NCBI GenBank assembly: GCA_034387635.1
Contig: JAOANU010000010.1
Coordinates: 744,001 to 808,000 of the forward strand
Reading direction: 5' to 3'
Length of the DNA stretch: 64,000 nucleotides
From: Rhodosporidiobolus odoratus
Lineage: Eukaryota; Basidiomycota; Microbotryomycetes; Sporidiobolales; Sporidiobolaceae
Shown: one piece after another, positions 22,338 through 35,153 of the stretch
Layout: every line of letters begins with the position of its first letter
Numbering within the stretch: the stretch's first letter is position 1
Notes under the pieces: model-generated
Database searches by the model: none
Told to the model about the DNA's origin: nothing
The model's input: only the letters and a program-made list of their open reading frames with translations
Program-made: the position numbers and the translations under genes

Positions 22338-25300
22338 CTAAAATGCAGCGGGAACACTGCGAGCGGGCAAGATGGTAAGCATTCAGCTGGAACTCGCTGC
22401 TCACGCGGTAATAAAGGAGAAGAACCCTGCGGCGAGGAGGGAGGAAGCGGGAAGAGACAAGAGGAGAACATACCCATTCTTTCGCGAATCCGAAGCAGCT
22501 GCACAGTAGCGATCGAGATGTTATGTCAGGCATAGTGGCTCAGGGATGTTTGCAGAGCTCCAGCCGAGACAAGGTCAGATAGTCGAGAAGAGAAAAACGA
22601 CGCACCGAAAAACTTCCCCTTCTCATCCCTGACCACGGCCTGTACTTCGGCTATGCCGACATTGATGTCGAATAGTCTAACGCCAGGAGTTGAGCGTGTG
22701 AGCAGATGGGCGAGAATATACATGGAAGCAGGGGAAAAGCAGCGGGACGAGTCGACGTACGTAAGGTTGTGCCCTCGATCCCGCATTTCGTCGAGGAGGT
22801 CAGGGCGGTAAGTCGACTCAACCGAGACCTGAGGTGTCGGTCAGATCAGTACGCCTAAGCCGTGACCGAGGGAGAATAGAAACGAGAACGCACATAATCC
22901 GGCAACAACTGATGGTGAACCCTAGGCTGTTCCACCGCATTGCTCAGATCCATCCCCCAATCCAGATTCAACAACGTCTGCGCGACGGCGCCAAAGATCC
23001 GAGAACCACCGGAACCGCCCATGGCGAGCCAGACGGACGGCGAGTCTCCGGAGGAGGGAGAGCGAGGGTGGTCCATGATAATGGGGGAGGTGGAGGACAG
23101 AGGACGTTTGTGGGGAGAAGGGTAGTTGAAAGGGGAAGCTGCGGGTGCATGAGGGTCAGTGACGAGATACGTCAAATGCAGCCAAGCTCGTCGATGCGAT
23201 ATGAAAAGGAGATCCGGACGACTGGCGGCGAGTAGAGCAGCCCGAGAAAGCAATGTAAGTGACTTACGAGCCAACCCAAACGCATCCGGGACGCCAGGCG
23301 TAGCAAAATCATCCATCTCATCGTTAAGAATAATTCCCGTCTTTCGATCCATGACCCTCGAACCAAAGACGAGATTGACGGTCGTAGTGAGCGAGACGGC
23401 TCCGCCCCATTGGTCGATGACGGAGAGGTGGGTGGTGCCGTGGTCGGTGTGGATGTCGAAGCGGGGGTGGTAGTAGGGGAGAGGGTGGGTGCGGTCCTAT
23501 AAACAGCGAGTAGAGAGTCAGCTTCGAAGCACGGAGGCTGTGGCAGACCCTCAGATGAGGGAAGATGAGCGGTAAGAAGAGCACGCACATCCGTAATGTT
23601 CCTCCTGACCTCGTCCGCATACTTCCTCGTCGGAATTTGCTTGAGCTTCGCCGCGTTGTCGATAAAGTCGGGGTCACCTACTTCGGTTCGAGCGGCAAAG
23701 GCGACTGTTTATGGGGAGAGGAGGCGGACGAAAGGGGAAAGGAAAGGCGAGAAGAATGGGCGCGGCGTGCAGAAAGAGAAAGGGAGGCAGAAGCAGAATG
23801 CTTTAGCCGTGCAGGTTGGCTTGACAAGGAAGGGGAGAGTATAGGCACGTACACTTGAGAGCCTCCACAAACCTATGCACTCCCAACCCAGTCCTCTCTT
23901 CCCCATACCCCTTGTACCCATCCAGCACATTCAGCAACAACCTCAACACAGGTCCTCCACCCGGATAACTTCCTGTATAGTACCTCCTTCCTGCATACTC
24001 CCCTACTTCAGCCTTCCTCACCACCGCTCTATACTTCGCAAAGTCCTCGAGCGTCACAACACCGCCCGCGGCTCGAACAGTCTCGACAAGAGCTTCTGCG
24101 ATCTTGCCCTTATAGAAAGCATCTGCCCCATGCACCCCCAATGCAGCAAGCGTATCAGCATACTCCATCCTATGTACCACATCCCCCAGGGTTCTAAACT
24201 CCTTTTCACCCTCTTTCATAAAAACCCCTCTCCAATCTCCATACACCTCATCTTCAATCTCTTTCATCCACTCGCCTCCTCGAGGACCTTGAGGGAAGAA
24301 TCTCCCACTCAACCTCCTGTTTAATTCTTCGCCTACCTCGAATTCACGTGCCAACTCAGCCGCGGGTTCGAATAACCTCGACCAGGGGACTCCTCCACCG
24401 CAGGTTTGGTACGCGGCTTCGAAACCCCTCAACTCACCAGGGACGGCGACGGCCAATCCACCGATTTTGGAGGCGAGAGCAGGGTCACCGAGGGGGAAGA
24501 GGTGAGAGAGGTTTGAGGTGGGAGTGAACATGGAGGGGAAAGAGAGGGCGGGGGCGGCTTCGCGGAAGTCGATCGAGATGGGCGCAGTGCAGTTGACATT
24601 GGAGATGCTGTAGGCGTGCGGGAGAGCGGAGGAGGAAGAGTGGATTGAGAGAGAAGGAGGTCGAATGACCATGAACCCGCCGCCGCCGATGCCGGAGGAG
24701 AAGGAGTTTAGAACGCCGATACACAGGGCAGTAGCGATGGCTGCATCAACCGCAGTACCGTTCTCGCGCAGGACTATGAGGAAGAAGGAGCGGGTCAGTC
24801 GAACTGGGTGGAAGGAGAATGAGAAAAAGTAGGCAATAACGCACCGTCGACCCCAATCTGACTGCACCTCCCCTCCTCACTCGCCACAGCCCCTTGATAC
24901 CCACTCACCATGTAAGCCGGATTCCTTTCCCCACCTCCTTGATTAGGCGGAGGCAGTTTGGTATAATCGGGTTTGTCTTGACCTTTGTTTCCTTTTCCTC
25001 CTCCTCCTCCGTGACGGCCGATGGTGAGGGGTAAGACGATGGAAAGGACTATTCCTGCGAGGAGGAGGAAGGCGAGAAGGGCAAAGATCAAACGCCGGAA
25101 GAGGAGTTTTCGCTTTGAGAGATTGTCCGGGTCGTTGGCGTTGAAGTAGGGGAGGTCACCGTGCCCATTGCTTGATAGAGTGGGCGAGTCGGGTCCTCCG
25201 TTCCCGTTGACGAGAGGAAGAAGATTGCCTGATGCTCGTGAGAGTGCTCGTTGACGGTAAGAAGGGCGAGCTGGGGAGGCTGAGGAAGGCGAGGAGGAAG

Positions 25301-25352
25301 AGGGAGCAAGGAGTGGAGATCGCTCGGTGTGAGGAGAGGTGGGAGCTGACAT
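22338..25352 (-). CDS. Gamma-glutamyltransferase, type II membrane protein
   Basis: Hydrolyses or transfers the gamma-glutamyl group of glutathione; in fungi usually in the vacuole or secretory pathway. The ATG at 25352 starts MSAPTSPHTERSPLLAP, a cytosolic tail of about 90 residues followed by one membrane segment (RRLIFALLAFLLLAGIVLSI). The catalytic domain follows: NGTAVDAAIATALCIGVLNS, GIGGGGFMVI, IDFREAAPALSFPSMF, VAVPGELRGFEAAY. The self-cleavage Thr nucleophile lies in DHGTTHLSVIDQWGGAVSLT (about 23.42 kb), then DEMDDFATPG and the substrate-loop glycines LAMGGSGGSRIF. The 3' end is spliced through a 25-nt exon (22474-22498) into a 19-nt last exon (22338-22356), giving ...AASDSRKNGVPAAF, the canonical family terminus. 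Without the last intron (22357-22473, GTATGT donor) the protein would end in an atypical hydrophobic tail. Length and motif order are normal for the family, and both the nucleophile and the glycine loop are present, so an active enzyme is expected. Confidence 0.93.
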
Positions 25353-25631
25353 TGCCCTTCCTCGTGCTGGCTGAGCTGCGCAGTCGACAGCGAGAGCGTG
25401 AAGGAAACAGGAGAACCCCGACGTCCGGTCGAGGTGGTGGAGCCGATCTTGATCAGACAATAGCTTCATTATTTCTCCTTGACATAGTAAGCGGATACAC
25501 ACAGACTTTGCAGTCGCACCCATGTGCATACCGAGCTATCTATCCACAGAATACGGACGACTCGAAATTCTGAATATTCACATGCTGCGAGTGATCGAGG
25601 CGTGCCAGTCAAGAGTATGAAGGGAATGCGG

Positions 25632-27391
25632 CTAGATAAGTGACGATCCCCCGTCTATGACCAGCGTTGTACCCGCTGTGCGATAATCGGTTGATGAGAA
25701 GCCAAAGCAGATGAGAAGGGGAAGAGTGCAAGGGAAAAAAAGGAAGAGAAAAGAGCAGAAGCGAGTCAGTAACGGTTGCCAGCAGTACTGAAGCTGACAA
25801 GGACAGAGAGACAACAAGAACAGCTCAAGTTTCAGTAGGGAGAAGACGGAGGAAAGTACGAGCAAGGGGAAGAAGAGGTGCAGAAGAAGAAAGAACGCAC
25901 TCGTAAACCGACTCGCATCACTACACAACAAAACCGCCGCTCCCTTGATCTCTTCAACCTGTCCAGGACGGCCTAGAGGAGTTCCTTTGCTCGGCGAGCC
26001 GGACCCCAAGCTATCGGCGTAATGGGCCGAGTTGGCAGAGAGTTGGGAGGATTCGGATGATGTCTAGGAAAAAAGACCAGGCTGGGTGAGTGGGTGAGAA
26101 AAGAGGAGAGAGTAAAGTAGCTTACGGTCATAACCCCCGGTTCGATACAATTGACTCTGACCCCCTTCCTAGCCCATTCCACTCCCAAACTCTGAGCCAA
26201 CCAACCTATTCCGAGACCCAACCCTAGTCTTCCTTCGAGGTCCCCGGCTCGGTGCTGATGACAATCTCGCGGCGCCGATAGGAGGATAATAGATCTGCTG
26301 GGACTATCTGGGACGGGATAGGAGGAGGAAGAAGGGGGAGAGGACATGCGGGACAAGAAGGATTGTAGGAGGGGGAGGGTGGAAAACGCTGCTCACCGTA
26401 GAGCGGACAGGCGCAAGCACAGGCATTGGGCGCGGGGTTTTGAGCCGATTACATGTTGAGTACAGGCAGAGCGAAGAAAAGGCGGAGAGAAAGAGGCGAG
26501 AGGGATGGTAAAGATGGTTTAGGAAGGTCAGCTTCAAGTGACAATCTTCTCTCTCTGCATGAAGGTTGAGTGTGCCCGGTTCCGCTTGAGCAGGATAGAC
26601 CAAGGAGGGAAAGAAAGGAAAACCGGAACGCACCATCCTCTCCTTGTTTCAAAGGCCCCACAACAAGACAATCCACCTTTCCTCCCAACTTGCTCTCGCA
26701 GTCTGCCACAGCCTCTGTTATACTATCCTGATGGCCGATGCGGTCTTCTTTGATCGTCACCTCTGCCACTCTGACATCGGTCCACCCCTTCTCTACCGCA
26801 AATTTCCGCAACTCCCCCGCTTGTGCTGACGGTGCAGCGCGAGAGGATTGCGAAGAAGCGGAGAGGGGTGCGGAGGTCGAGAGGAGGGCAAGGTCATCGC
26901 ACCCTGCTTCTAGGAAAGTTGAAGCGAGGGTTTGGGAGAGGTATGTGTGAGAGTTGACGAGGACTATGCGCTGCAGGTCATGTTCAACCATCGAGTACGG
27001 AGTATGGAGTGTGGGGAATGGGGAAGGAGGTCGAAAACTTGTCAGTGGAGAAGAACGAAAAAGAAAAGGAAGAAAGCGAAGTCAAGTAAGAAAAGAAAAC
27101 CAGAGGGAAACTCGAACGAACCTTTCCTTCCAACCCCAAGCATTTCAACATCCTTCCCGCGATCCTTTCGTCGCTCGCCCGGACAGATGTTTCAGCGGCA
27201 ACTTGCCCGGGATCCTTCACCCAGCTCTCCTGAGGCATCTCAACCTGAGAAGGAGCGGGTTGCACCTGAGCGTGCGGCTTGATGCGGGGTTGCGAGACGG
27301 AAAACGACCGGCTCAAAGGCGGAAGAAGGCCGACCAAAGGGCGAAAGGCGGCGAAGCTGGTCGGACGAAGGCGAGTGATGCAGGCCGTCAT
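25632..27391 (-). CDS. Mitochondrial SDR-fold protein lacking cofactor and catalytic motifs
   Basis: Short-chain dehydrogenase/reductase homolog. The ATG at 27391 starts MTACITRLRPTSFAAFRPLV, Arg-rich without acidic residues, a likely mitochondrial presequence, followed by SRSFSVSQ. The first beta-strand reads CLGLEGK-RIVLVNSHTYLS where SDRs have TGxxxGIG, so the dinucleotide glycines are missing. The region aligned to the active site reads GRLGLGLGIGWLAQSLGVEW; typical family members have YNASK before LAKSLAVEW, so the catalytic Tyr is Arg and the Lys is Gly. The C-terminal part is well conserved: GVRVNCIEPGVMT, GTPLGRPGQVEEIKGAAVLL, CSDASRFT and, in the last exon, GTTLVIDGGSSLI. All exons join in frame without stops, so this looks like an intact pseudoenzyme rather than a decayed gene. 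The closest active relatives by motif are sugar/polyol reductases (L-xylulose or sorbose reductase type). The exons between 26.64 and 26.29 kb are the least certain. Confidence 0.75.
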
Positions 27392-28282
27392 CTCGGATAT
27401 TTACTGGACGTGCTGAGTTGGGGCTAAGAGGCTGGCGAGCAAGGCGGAAGGCGAGAAAGACTGTCGGGTCGGATCTGTACAAGTAAGAAGCGAGAGGAGA
27501 GGGGGCATTCGCTTGAGTCGGGAAAGGACGAGAGGAAGAAAGAGAAAGACGAGCGAGAAAGAGCCCTGAGGCCGGCGGAAAATTCTGGACAGGTAGCTAG
27601 GAGAGTGATAAGCCTCAAGCTAGCAAGAGGCAAAGAGCAGCGTCAATGTGAACCGGAGAATTCGACCCAAGAGATCAGTAGACAAGCCGCAGTTTCGATG
27701 ATGTCGACGTCAAACTGGACGAGGAAAGGAAAACACCGACGGCGCGGGGGCTGCGAGATGAAGTGTGGCGGTGTTAGGCGGTGCAGTGCTTGAGGCTAAT
27801 ATGTGACGCGCGCAGGCTCATAGTGGTCAGGACCGAGGAGAGGAGTAAGAAGAAGAAGAGGAGAGAGTAACATGAACCGGCGGGGTTCAGCTGCAGCAGC
27901 ACTGGGCGAGACGAGGGAGCTCATGTAGCTCAGCATGAGCGTTACTTGTCGCAGGAGCAGATTTACCTGCTGATCTGTGCGAGATAGAAATACGAGACTC
28001 GGCGCGGGTGAACGGTTTCCTGAATTTGCCGATCTCAGTTCCTGCTGTCCGTGTCCCGTTCTACTGTCTACAAGAGAGCACCGGAACACCTTATACAGAC
28101 TCCGACCCACTCACAGTTGCCACTGCAACCCGTCGCAGCTTTTCCGCCTCGAGTTGGACTAGCCGGGCCACGTCTCGCCTAACGCCGGTAGTCGATATTC
28201 CTCTTCCCCTCTGTCGGCTTCGTTCCACAAAGCATACCTTACGATAGCTCTGGTCACCACCGCCGTTACGAGAGCAACAACC
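27392..28282. promoter_or_regulatory. Divergent promoter region, SDR-like gene / Zn2Cys6 factor
   Basis: An 891-bp gap between the minus-strand SDR start codon and the plus-strand Zn2Cys6 factor start codon, so it must hold both promoters and leaders. The last 150 bp before 28283 are C/T-rich. No TATA box or gene was recognised. Confidence 0.5.
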
Positions 28283-31200
28283 ATGAACTACTCGCTCCCG
28301 CCCTTCGACCCAAACTCGAGTTTCTACCCTCCCTCGACCTCTACCGCAGGGGACACGAACGCTGCCCTCTCCCTTACCGCCTTGTCAGCTGCAGGGGCCG
28401 AGACTAGCACGAGTCGTGGGGGCGGAGGAGGGGGAGGAGGAAGTGGAAGTGGGGACGCCGAGAAGAAGAAACAGACGAGGGGCGCGAGAGCCTGTACGGT
28501 CTGCAGGAAGGTGAGGGTCCTTCTCCTCCGCACAACTCGGGCGACTGCCTATTGCTTCACGACGAGCCGCTCTGGGCTAGATCTAGCTGTTTGCGAATGA
28601 GGCTGACCTTTGTCCTTTCCTCTTCCTCCTTCCTCCTTCTTACCCATACTCTCTTGTCGCTCGTTCGGCTGCTCACGCACCCTCTCGCATCCTTCACCCA
28701 CGTGTACCCCCTTGTCTCCCCCACGCAGCTCAAAATGCGCTGCGTCGGTGCCGAACAAGGTCCACCATGCAAGCGATGCAAAAACGGCGGGCACGAATGC
28801 GTCTTCGAAGAGAGTCAGCGGGGAAAGAGGAGTGGAAGAAAGACGGATGCGATGGTACGTCGCCTTGGGCCTCTCTTTGACTGCCGCTGTATGCTCACAC
28901 TCACACGTTTACCTTCCTGCTTTCCCCCCTTGTCTGGACCGGTCACCCTCTGCTCCTTCCACATTCGCCCTCCCGCGACCTCCCGCCTATACCTACGCTA
29001 ATGCACGCCGTTCTCGTCCGATTGCGCACCTCTTGTTTTCCCCCTCGTCTTGGCAAACACCGCTCAGGCCAAATCCCTGAAATCGATGGAACAAAAACTC
29101 GAATCCGTCCTCTCTTCCCTCTCACACCCGGCTCTCCTCGCCGGCTCGGGAGGACTAGTCACCGACCCTTCCCAGCGTGTCCCTTATGCCGCGCTTGATA
29201 GTGGACCGGGAGGAGCCGAGGGAAGGGGGGACTTATTGGTTGGCTCGATGGCTGGCGAAGAAGGTGACGGTGAAGGATGGGGAGAGGGAGTGGAGAGAGA
29301 AGAACGGCTTGGGGCGGGAGCAGGCGGGGGAGGCGGGGGCGGAACAAGGAGAAGGGATCGAGCAGATTCAAATTCGGCCATTATCAGGAAAGATCCCATT
29401 CAGCTTCCGCCGTTGTCTGCCGCGCTGGGACACCATCAGCATCAGCAGCAGCAGTATGGAGAGGGCTCGGGACATTCGCCTTCGCCTTCTTCTTCTGGTG
29501 TGCCGGCAGCCAATGGAGGAGGAGGTGCAGGAGGGGTCAGATTTGATTTGGTGGGTGGAGGAGTTGGGTTGACTAGCGAGATCGGACCGTCTAGGACGGG
29601 GGGACATCCGATCCATCATTCGAATGTGCAGTCGCCTTATGGGGGTGCAGCTCCGGCTCCTTCGTACCCGTACCATCCTCACCCTCATCATCATCACCAC
29701 CGACCTTCTCCGCCCGCTACGCAACAGCAATCAGGGCTTGGACTTCCCAACCCGCCTCCGCTTCCTTCCCCTTACTCTCATTCTCATCACCAGCCGCCAC
29801 AGGTTCACTTCGGTGGCAGTGGCAGCGGTGGGCCTACAGGATATGGCAATGGAAGGGGAGGGAGAGGGACTAGTGTTGGGACAACTTCCAGCTCGGGAGG
29901 GGGAGTGGGCGGAAAGGCCCCATTGCAGATGGAGTGGAGTGGGGTTAGGGATCAGGCAAAGGCGGACGGAAGTCCGAGGTTGCATTCGTTGCCGGATAAT
30001 ACTTTGAATCCGTGCGTCTTCCGCTTCCTATCTTTGTCTTTACGGCCTTCGCGTTTGCGCGAATATCGACTTTCCGCAGAGAAGGTCGCGGTGCGGAATG
30101 AGACTGACAAGCCTTTTCCTTTCATCCTTATCCCGATTCCGATATCCGTACTCCACCCGGTACTAACTCTTGCAGTCTCGGTCTCTTAGCCGAAGCTTCC
30201 CTCCGCAACACTCGCCACAAACGCCCCGCCGCCTCTCCCCTCTCTAGCACGAACCCGCAATCAGCTCTTCACTCCTCCGGACCTCGCCACCACTACGACG
30301 CAGAAGACGAGGATGAGCATCTTAGAACGTATGACGTGACGGGAGATTTGCATCATGCTAGTGAGGACGAAAATGAGGTTAAGGGGAAAAGGAAAGGGAA
30401 GGGCAAGGCGAAGGGGAAAGGGAAGGAGAAAGAGCAGGCGCATCGGAGCGTGGGGGGTGAAGGCGAACCGCCGGAGAAGAGGAGGAAAATGGACGATACC
30501 AGTCATAGTACGGCGGATGGAGTCGCAGGAGAGAAGGATGCAACTGGACCAGGCGTGCAAAAGAAGAAGGCACCGGTGCTGGGGATGGCGAATCGGAATT
30601 ATTTTGCCCCGGGGCCGATGAATAGTACGTCCTTTACTTCTATAAGCTCTTGCCATCTTCTGCCTTCCATCCTCCCTTCCCGAGGTTGCCGGAAAGCATC
30701 TGCGGAGTTCCCCGTTTTCGAGGGAGCAGACTCGACCTGACTAACCTCTGCCTTTACGGTTCTTTTGCCGCGTCCTCCCTCTTGTCTTGCAGTTCTGCCC
30801 CTTCGCCGCATCGTGATCGAACAACGCATGCCGCCCGCCCTTCTCGAAGAAAAGATCCTCTCGGTCGAAGAAGTCGTCGAACTGTTCGAGATCTTCTTTT
30901 CCCAGTGCGCGAGACATTGTCCGTTCTTGGATGCCGAGATCCATACCCCTGCAGCGACGGGGAGTCGGAGTCCATTCTTGTTTACTTGCAGTGCGTTCTT
31001 TCCTTCGGGTTCCACTTGCTCTTGCCATTTCTGCTATTTTGTCGCAGGCGCTTGTCGCTGAACAACCTGCGCTAGAGCTTGAGACTGACACTCTCTTGCC
31101 CTTCCCGCTTACGCTGCTAACTCGTCCTCAAACCGTCCTTGAACCTCTGGAACTCCTCGTCGACTGCACCGCATCACACCTCAGTCTGCACTGTCGCCGC

Positions 31201-34180
31201 CCGCTATTATACGAAACGAACGGACGACTTGTACCGGAAATGTTTGCGAATCGCTAAGCGGGTCGCGTTTGACGTGATGACGAAAGGATAGTACGCCCTT
31301 TCCTCTCTGCCCTGTTCAATTCCGCATCCGTCCTTAATTCCTGTCGGCGCTCTTCAAGCCGCTTTTCCGGATCTCCACGTGACCCGCTCGCATTGCCGCT
31401 GATCCAATCTTTTCGTTCTTCCTGTCCAGTAAAAGCACAGAAATCTGTCAAGGATTCCTTTTGCTGTGTAACTGGAACCAGCCCTCAGAGCGGTTTGAAG
31501 AAGAACGAACCTGTAAGTCCTGAGTGTTGATTCTCCTCTGCCGCTCTACATTCCCGTGACCACCCCTCTTATCTGACCCGCTTACCCGCGCTTCGCACGC
31601 AGACCAATTCTCTGGAATCGCCATCAGGATGGCGACAGACCTGAATCTGCACCGGAAGACGATTGCGCAGCTGCCGCCGGATATTGCGCAGGAGACTAGG
31701 GCATTATATGAGAGGGAATTACTGAATAGGGAGAGGTGCGTTCTCTCGCGGTCGTCTTGGTACTATCTGTTTCGGCTGTTTTCTTTCCCACATAAGAAGT
31801 CTTGATGGATGCTACAATGAGGAGACGGAAGAGACAGCTGACTTGGCGAATCGTGATGCAGAACCTGGCTTTACTGCTTCATTTGCGATCGCTCGTACGT
31901 GTCCTGTCTTGCCTGCTCTGTCGTCACGTGCCGTCATATCGGGCCAATGAGGCAATCCCTGAACCCCGTCGTGTCCTCGCAGCGTCTCCACTCAAATGGG
32001 CAAACCCTACTCGATCTCGAAGGAAGATTTTCTCATCCGAAACGCCAGTACCTGGCATCGACACCCCAACGCGCAGCCCAGTGATTCTGGTCTGAGCGCC
32101 ATGGTCGAGATGCAGCGCATCGTGGTGCGTCCCTTTCTTGCGCACCCTCACCTTCCAAAGTACAGACTAACCGTGTGCTTTGCATCCGGACTTCAGGGTC
32201 GCGTCATCGACGTCCTCTACTCCGACACCCGCTCCGTATCAGGTCTCAACGCTCACCTTGACTATCCCATGTTGATACGAGCGTTCTTGCAACAACTCGA
32301 TCAATGGCGTCAGGAGTGGAGTGATCCGGACGCGTTAAACGTGGATCTGGATGAGGGCAATAGGGCGGCGAGGGCGATTATGAGAGGTGCGTTGTCATTT
32401 CCCTGCATCGCAGAGCGGAGCTAAATCGACACCGGGCGTAGTCGAAAGGACCTCGAATCACAGCTGACTTTGTCGTTCTCTTCAATTCGCATTTGACTTG
32501 CCACCATGAGCAGACTTCTACCATGCCTAGTACGCTCAAGCTCCGCTAAGGTCGAGTACCGCCAAAGAACCTGACTGACCATCCCCCAAAACACTGCAGC
32601 TATCGTCTCTTCCTTCTCTCTTTCGCCGTCCAGCACGCACTCGATGACCCGTCTTCCGCTATCGACCTCCCGAGCTACTGTGTCTTGTGCTTCGAGAGCG
32701 CGGAGAGAATGATCATCATCCTTCGGGACTTCCTCGCCCCGCAAGGGATTCTACGATACGCGATCGTGCGCCTTGCCCTGATTACCTCTTAGGTTGCTGA
32801 CAGTGCTCACCATTCTTTCCGAGCGCAGGACTCGACCTTTGTCTACGCCTCCTACGCCGCAACTTTCCTTCTAAAGCTCGTATCGCCGACCTTCGCTACT
32901 TTCATCGATGAAGAGGCGGCTATGAGGCTCGTAAGGGAGACTGCGGAGGCCCTGGAGCTGGCTGCGGTAGACGAACAGCATACTCCCGCTCTATGTGCGT
33001 CGTGACCTCTAGTCCGTTGTCTATTCTATCGAGCTCACGAGATAAGTGCAGACGCCTCGTTCCTCCGCATGCTCATCGAGAACAAACTCAACGGTGGTCG
33101 CACTGCCGCCAACTCGCGCGCTCCAACTCGTCCCGCTTCACCTGTCGCAAATGGTGCACCAAGTAACCCGACCCCGTCTAGCTCTTCCTCCCTCTTCCCC
33201 GCCACCTCTTCTACCTCCCACCCGCTGAGCGCCAGTGCCAACGGCACCGGCCTCGAATCTTTCCTCAAGTCTCGCGCTCCTTCACTAGGACCAGACGGTT
33301 ACTCGGTGTCAGCTAACGGCGCCATCACCCCTGGTGGAGGACTCGCGTTTGACCCGACACTGGGAGGAGCCTTCCCCGGCGGGTTGGGGGATGCGAGTTT
33401 CTTCGGCGCGGCAGCGGGGCTGGGTGGCTTCGCTAATATGGGAGGTGAAGGTGGAGAGTACGGTACTGCAGGGCTGGGAGGAGTAGCTGGCGAGGGAGGC
33501 GCCAGCTTCGACTCGTTGATGGTGGATGATGTCCTGAGTCAGAATGGGTTCTGGTCGTCGATGCTCATGGTGCGCTCGCTGCTGCGGTCTGTCTCCCCTA
33601 GTTCCTCTTTAATGACTGTCTTGATGTTTTCTTCACAGCCTGGATTTGGAGGACCCCTCGCTGGTCTCTCCGGTGGCTCCGGAACGTACGTCGCCGTGTA
33701 ACTACCACTTCTTGCCCGCTTGGAGCGAGATTAACCCCCTCACACCTCTTCTACAGCGTCTTTTCCTCCAACCCCGCCGATCCCTTCTCCCTCACTCCGT
33801 TCCACTCTCGCCCTGCAAGTCCCTCGCAAATGCAAACGCATCCTGCGACCGGTCCCGGCTCTAGCGCAGGCGACTTCGACTATTCCTTACCACCACGGCC
33901 TCCGGCTGTTCCGGCCCCTGCTCCTATCGAAACAGCTTTGGCGGCGCCGGTTGCGGGTGAGCAATCAGCTGGGCAAGAACGTCAAGCAAAGGCGACTGTC
34001 GATGGCGCGGTCGAGGGGGAGGGCGAGAACGATGGTAAAGTCGAAGGCGAAGGCGAAGGCGGAGGTGAAGAAGACGACAGAAGCGGCGGCGAGGATGAGG
34101 AGAAAGTGGACGGCGAAGAGGAAGAGGGTGAAGAGGAGGATGACACTGAGGTTCCGCTCGAGGATGGGATGGAAGAATGA
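28283..34180 (+). CDS. Zn2Cys6 binuclear-cluster transcription factor with fungal_trans domain
   Basis: Nuclear regulator of the Gal4 class. The ATG at 28283 starts MNYSLPPFDPNSSFYPPS. The zinc cluster is split by intron 28511-28728: ARACTVCRK then LKMRCVGAEQGPPCKRCKNG, then GHEC, giving C-x2-C-x6-C-x8-C-x2-C-x6-C. A short helix (AKSLKSMEQKLESVLSSL) and a long Gly/His/Pro-rich region (29.2-30.0 kb, with a His run near 29.69 kb) follow. A Lys/Glu basic patch lies at 30.37-30.45 kb. The regulatory domain begins at LPLRRIVIEQRMPPALLEEK and continues with SIEEVVELF-type helices, SQCARHCPFLDAEIHT, FSGIAIRMATDLNLHRKTIA, TWHRHPNAQPSDSGLSAMVE and LPSYCVLCFESAERMIIILR, typical of PF04082. The C-terminus is very acidic and ends EEDDTEVPLEDGMEE, a possible activation domain. 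About 12 or more introns. The regulated pathway cannot be told from the sequence. Confidence 0.88.
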
Positions 34181-35150
34181 TTGCAAGCAGAGGTTGGGAG
34201 GTTGGTCCGTAGAGAGGCAGGATTGCGTTTCGAAGTATGGAGGAAGAAAAGGACACTGGCTGTTGTTTCGTCTTCTTTCTTTTTCCCTTCCGACGAGAGG
34301 GAGCTGGGCTGCAATGTTCTTACTTGGTCTTGGCAGACACCTACGCATGCTTGCTGGCACCAAAGCTCGTCCGGGCGAAGCTGCTCGCTCAGTCGGATCC
34401 GACACGCGGAAGAGGATCGTTTTGCGAATAGGCCGATTGCACCATGCAGAGAGTCGGTAGAATTCTCAATGACTACATAAGGGAGGGTAACAAGCTCGAG
34501 AGCGGATAGTACAGAGGGCGGGGAATGATGGTTGCGACGAATTGAAAACGATGGGAGGTATGGATTAGATGGGGTAAGATAGAATGCAGGACATAAGGAA
34601 TGATGGGGGATACTGAGAGCAATGGGGAAGGACTGAGCGATGAGGAACATGCGTGGTGATACAGACACGACGGTATGAAAAGGGGAAGATTAGATGTAGA
34701 ATAGAAGGGATAGAGATAACCAACGAGTCTTGTGACGATGAAAGACACTGCGATACAGATCAAGGGACCGAAAAACGGAAGAGGAACGGACAGGGCCGGG
34801 GGGACGAGCGCGTCAAGCCCACTGTAAGGAAAACTCTCCTTACACGGTCCCTTCGCACCTTACTCGCTGCTAAGTCCCCTTTCCTTCTTACTGTACTCTT
34901 ATTCCTATGAGTGACCGCCCTATCCTTCCTGCAGACGCTCCGGTCGTCCCGCGGATTTGGAGGGTAGATCGATCATTCAACGGACGAGTCGACTTGCTGT
35001 AGCTTCTCCTCGTCCCTGGTTTCTCTTTAACGCTCCCTTCCCCTTTCCTCTAGTTTGCTGAGAATACGGATCAGTTCACTGTTTCTGTGTCTCGCCCGCT
35101 TCGCTCAAGCATCGAACTCTCCACGAATCCCCCGCCGCAACTCTGGTCTC
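34181..35150. other. Zn2Cys6 factor 3' flank, no gene seen
   Basis: About 1 kb after the transcription factor stop. Frames on both strands are short or compositionally biased. 34.5-34.75 kb is unusually A/G-rich. No RNA gene or repeat was recognised. Confidence 0.4.
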
Positions 35151-35153
35151 GCC

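Noticed and set aside
22401..22473. Gamma-glutamyltransferase stop at 22401
   Set aside because: Splicing at the GTATGT donor gives the canonical family terminus and a stop at 22338; the longer read-through is kept only as a possible isoform.
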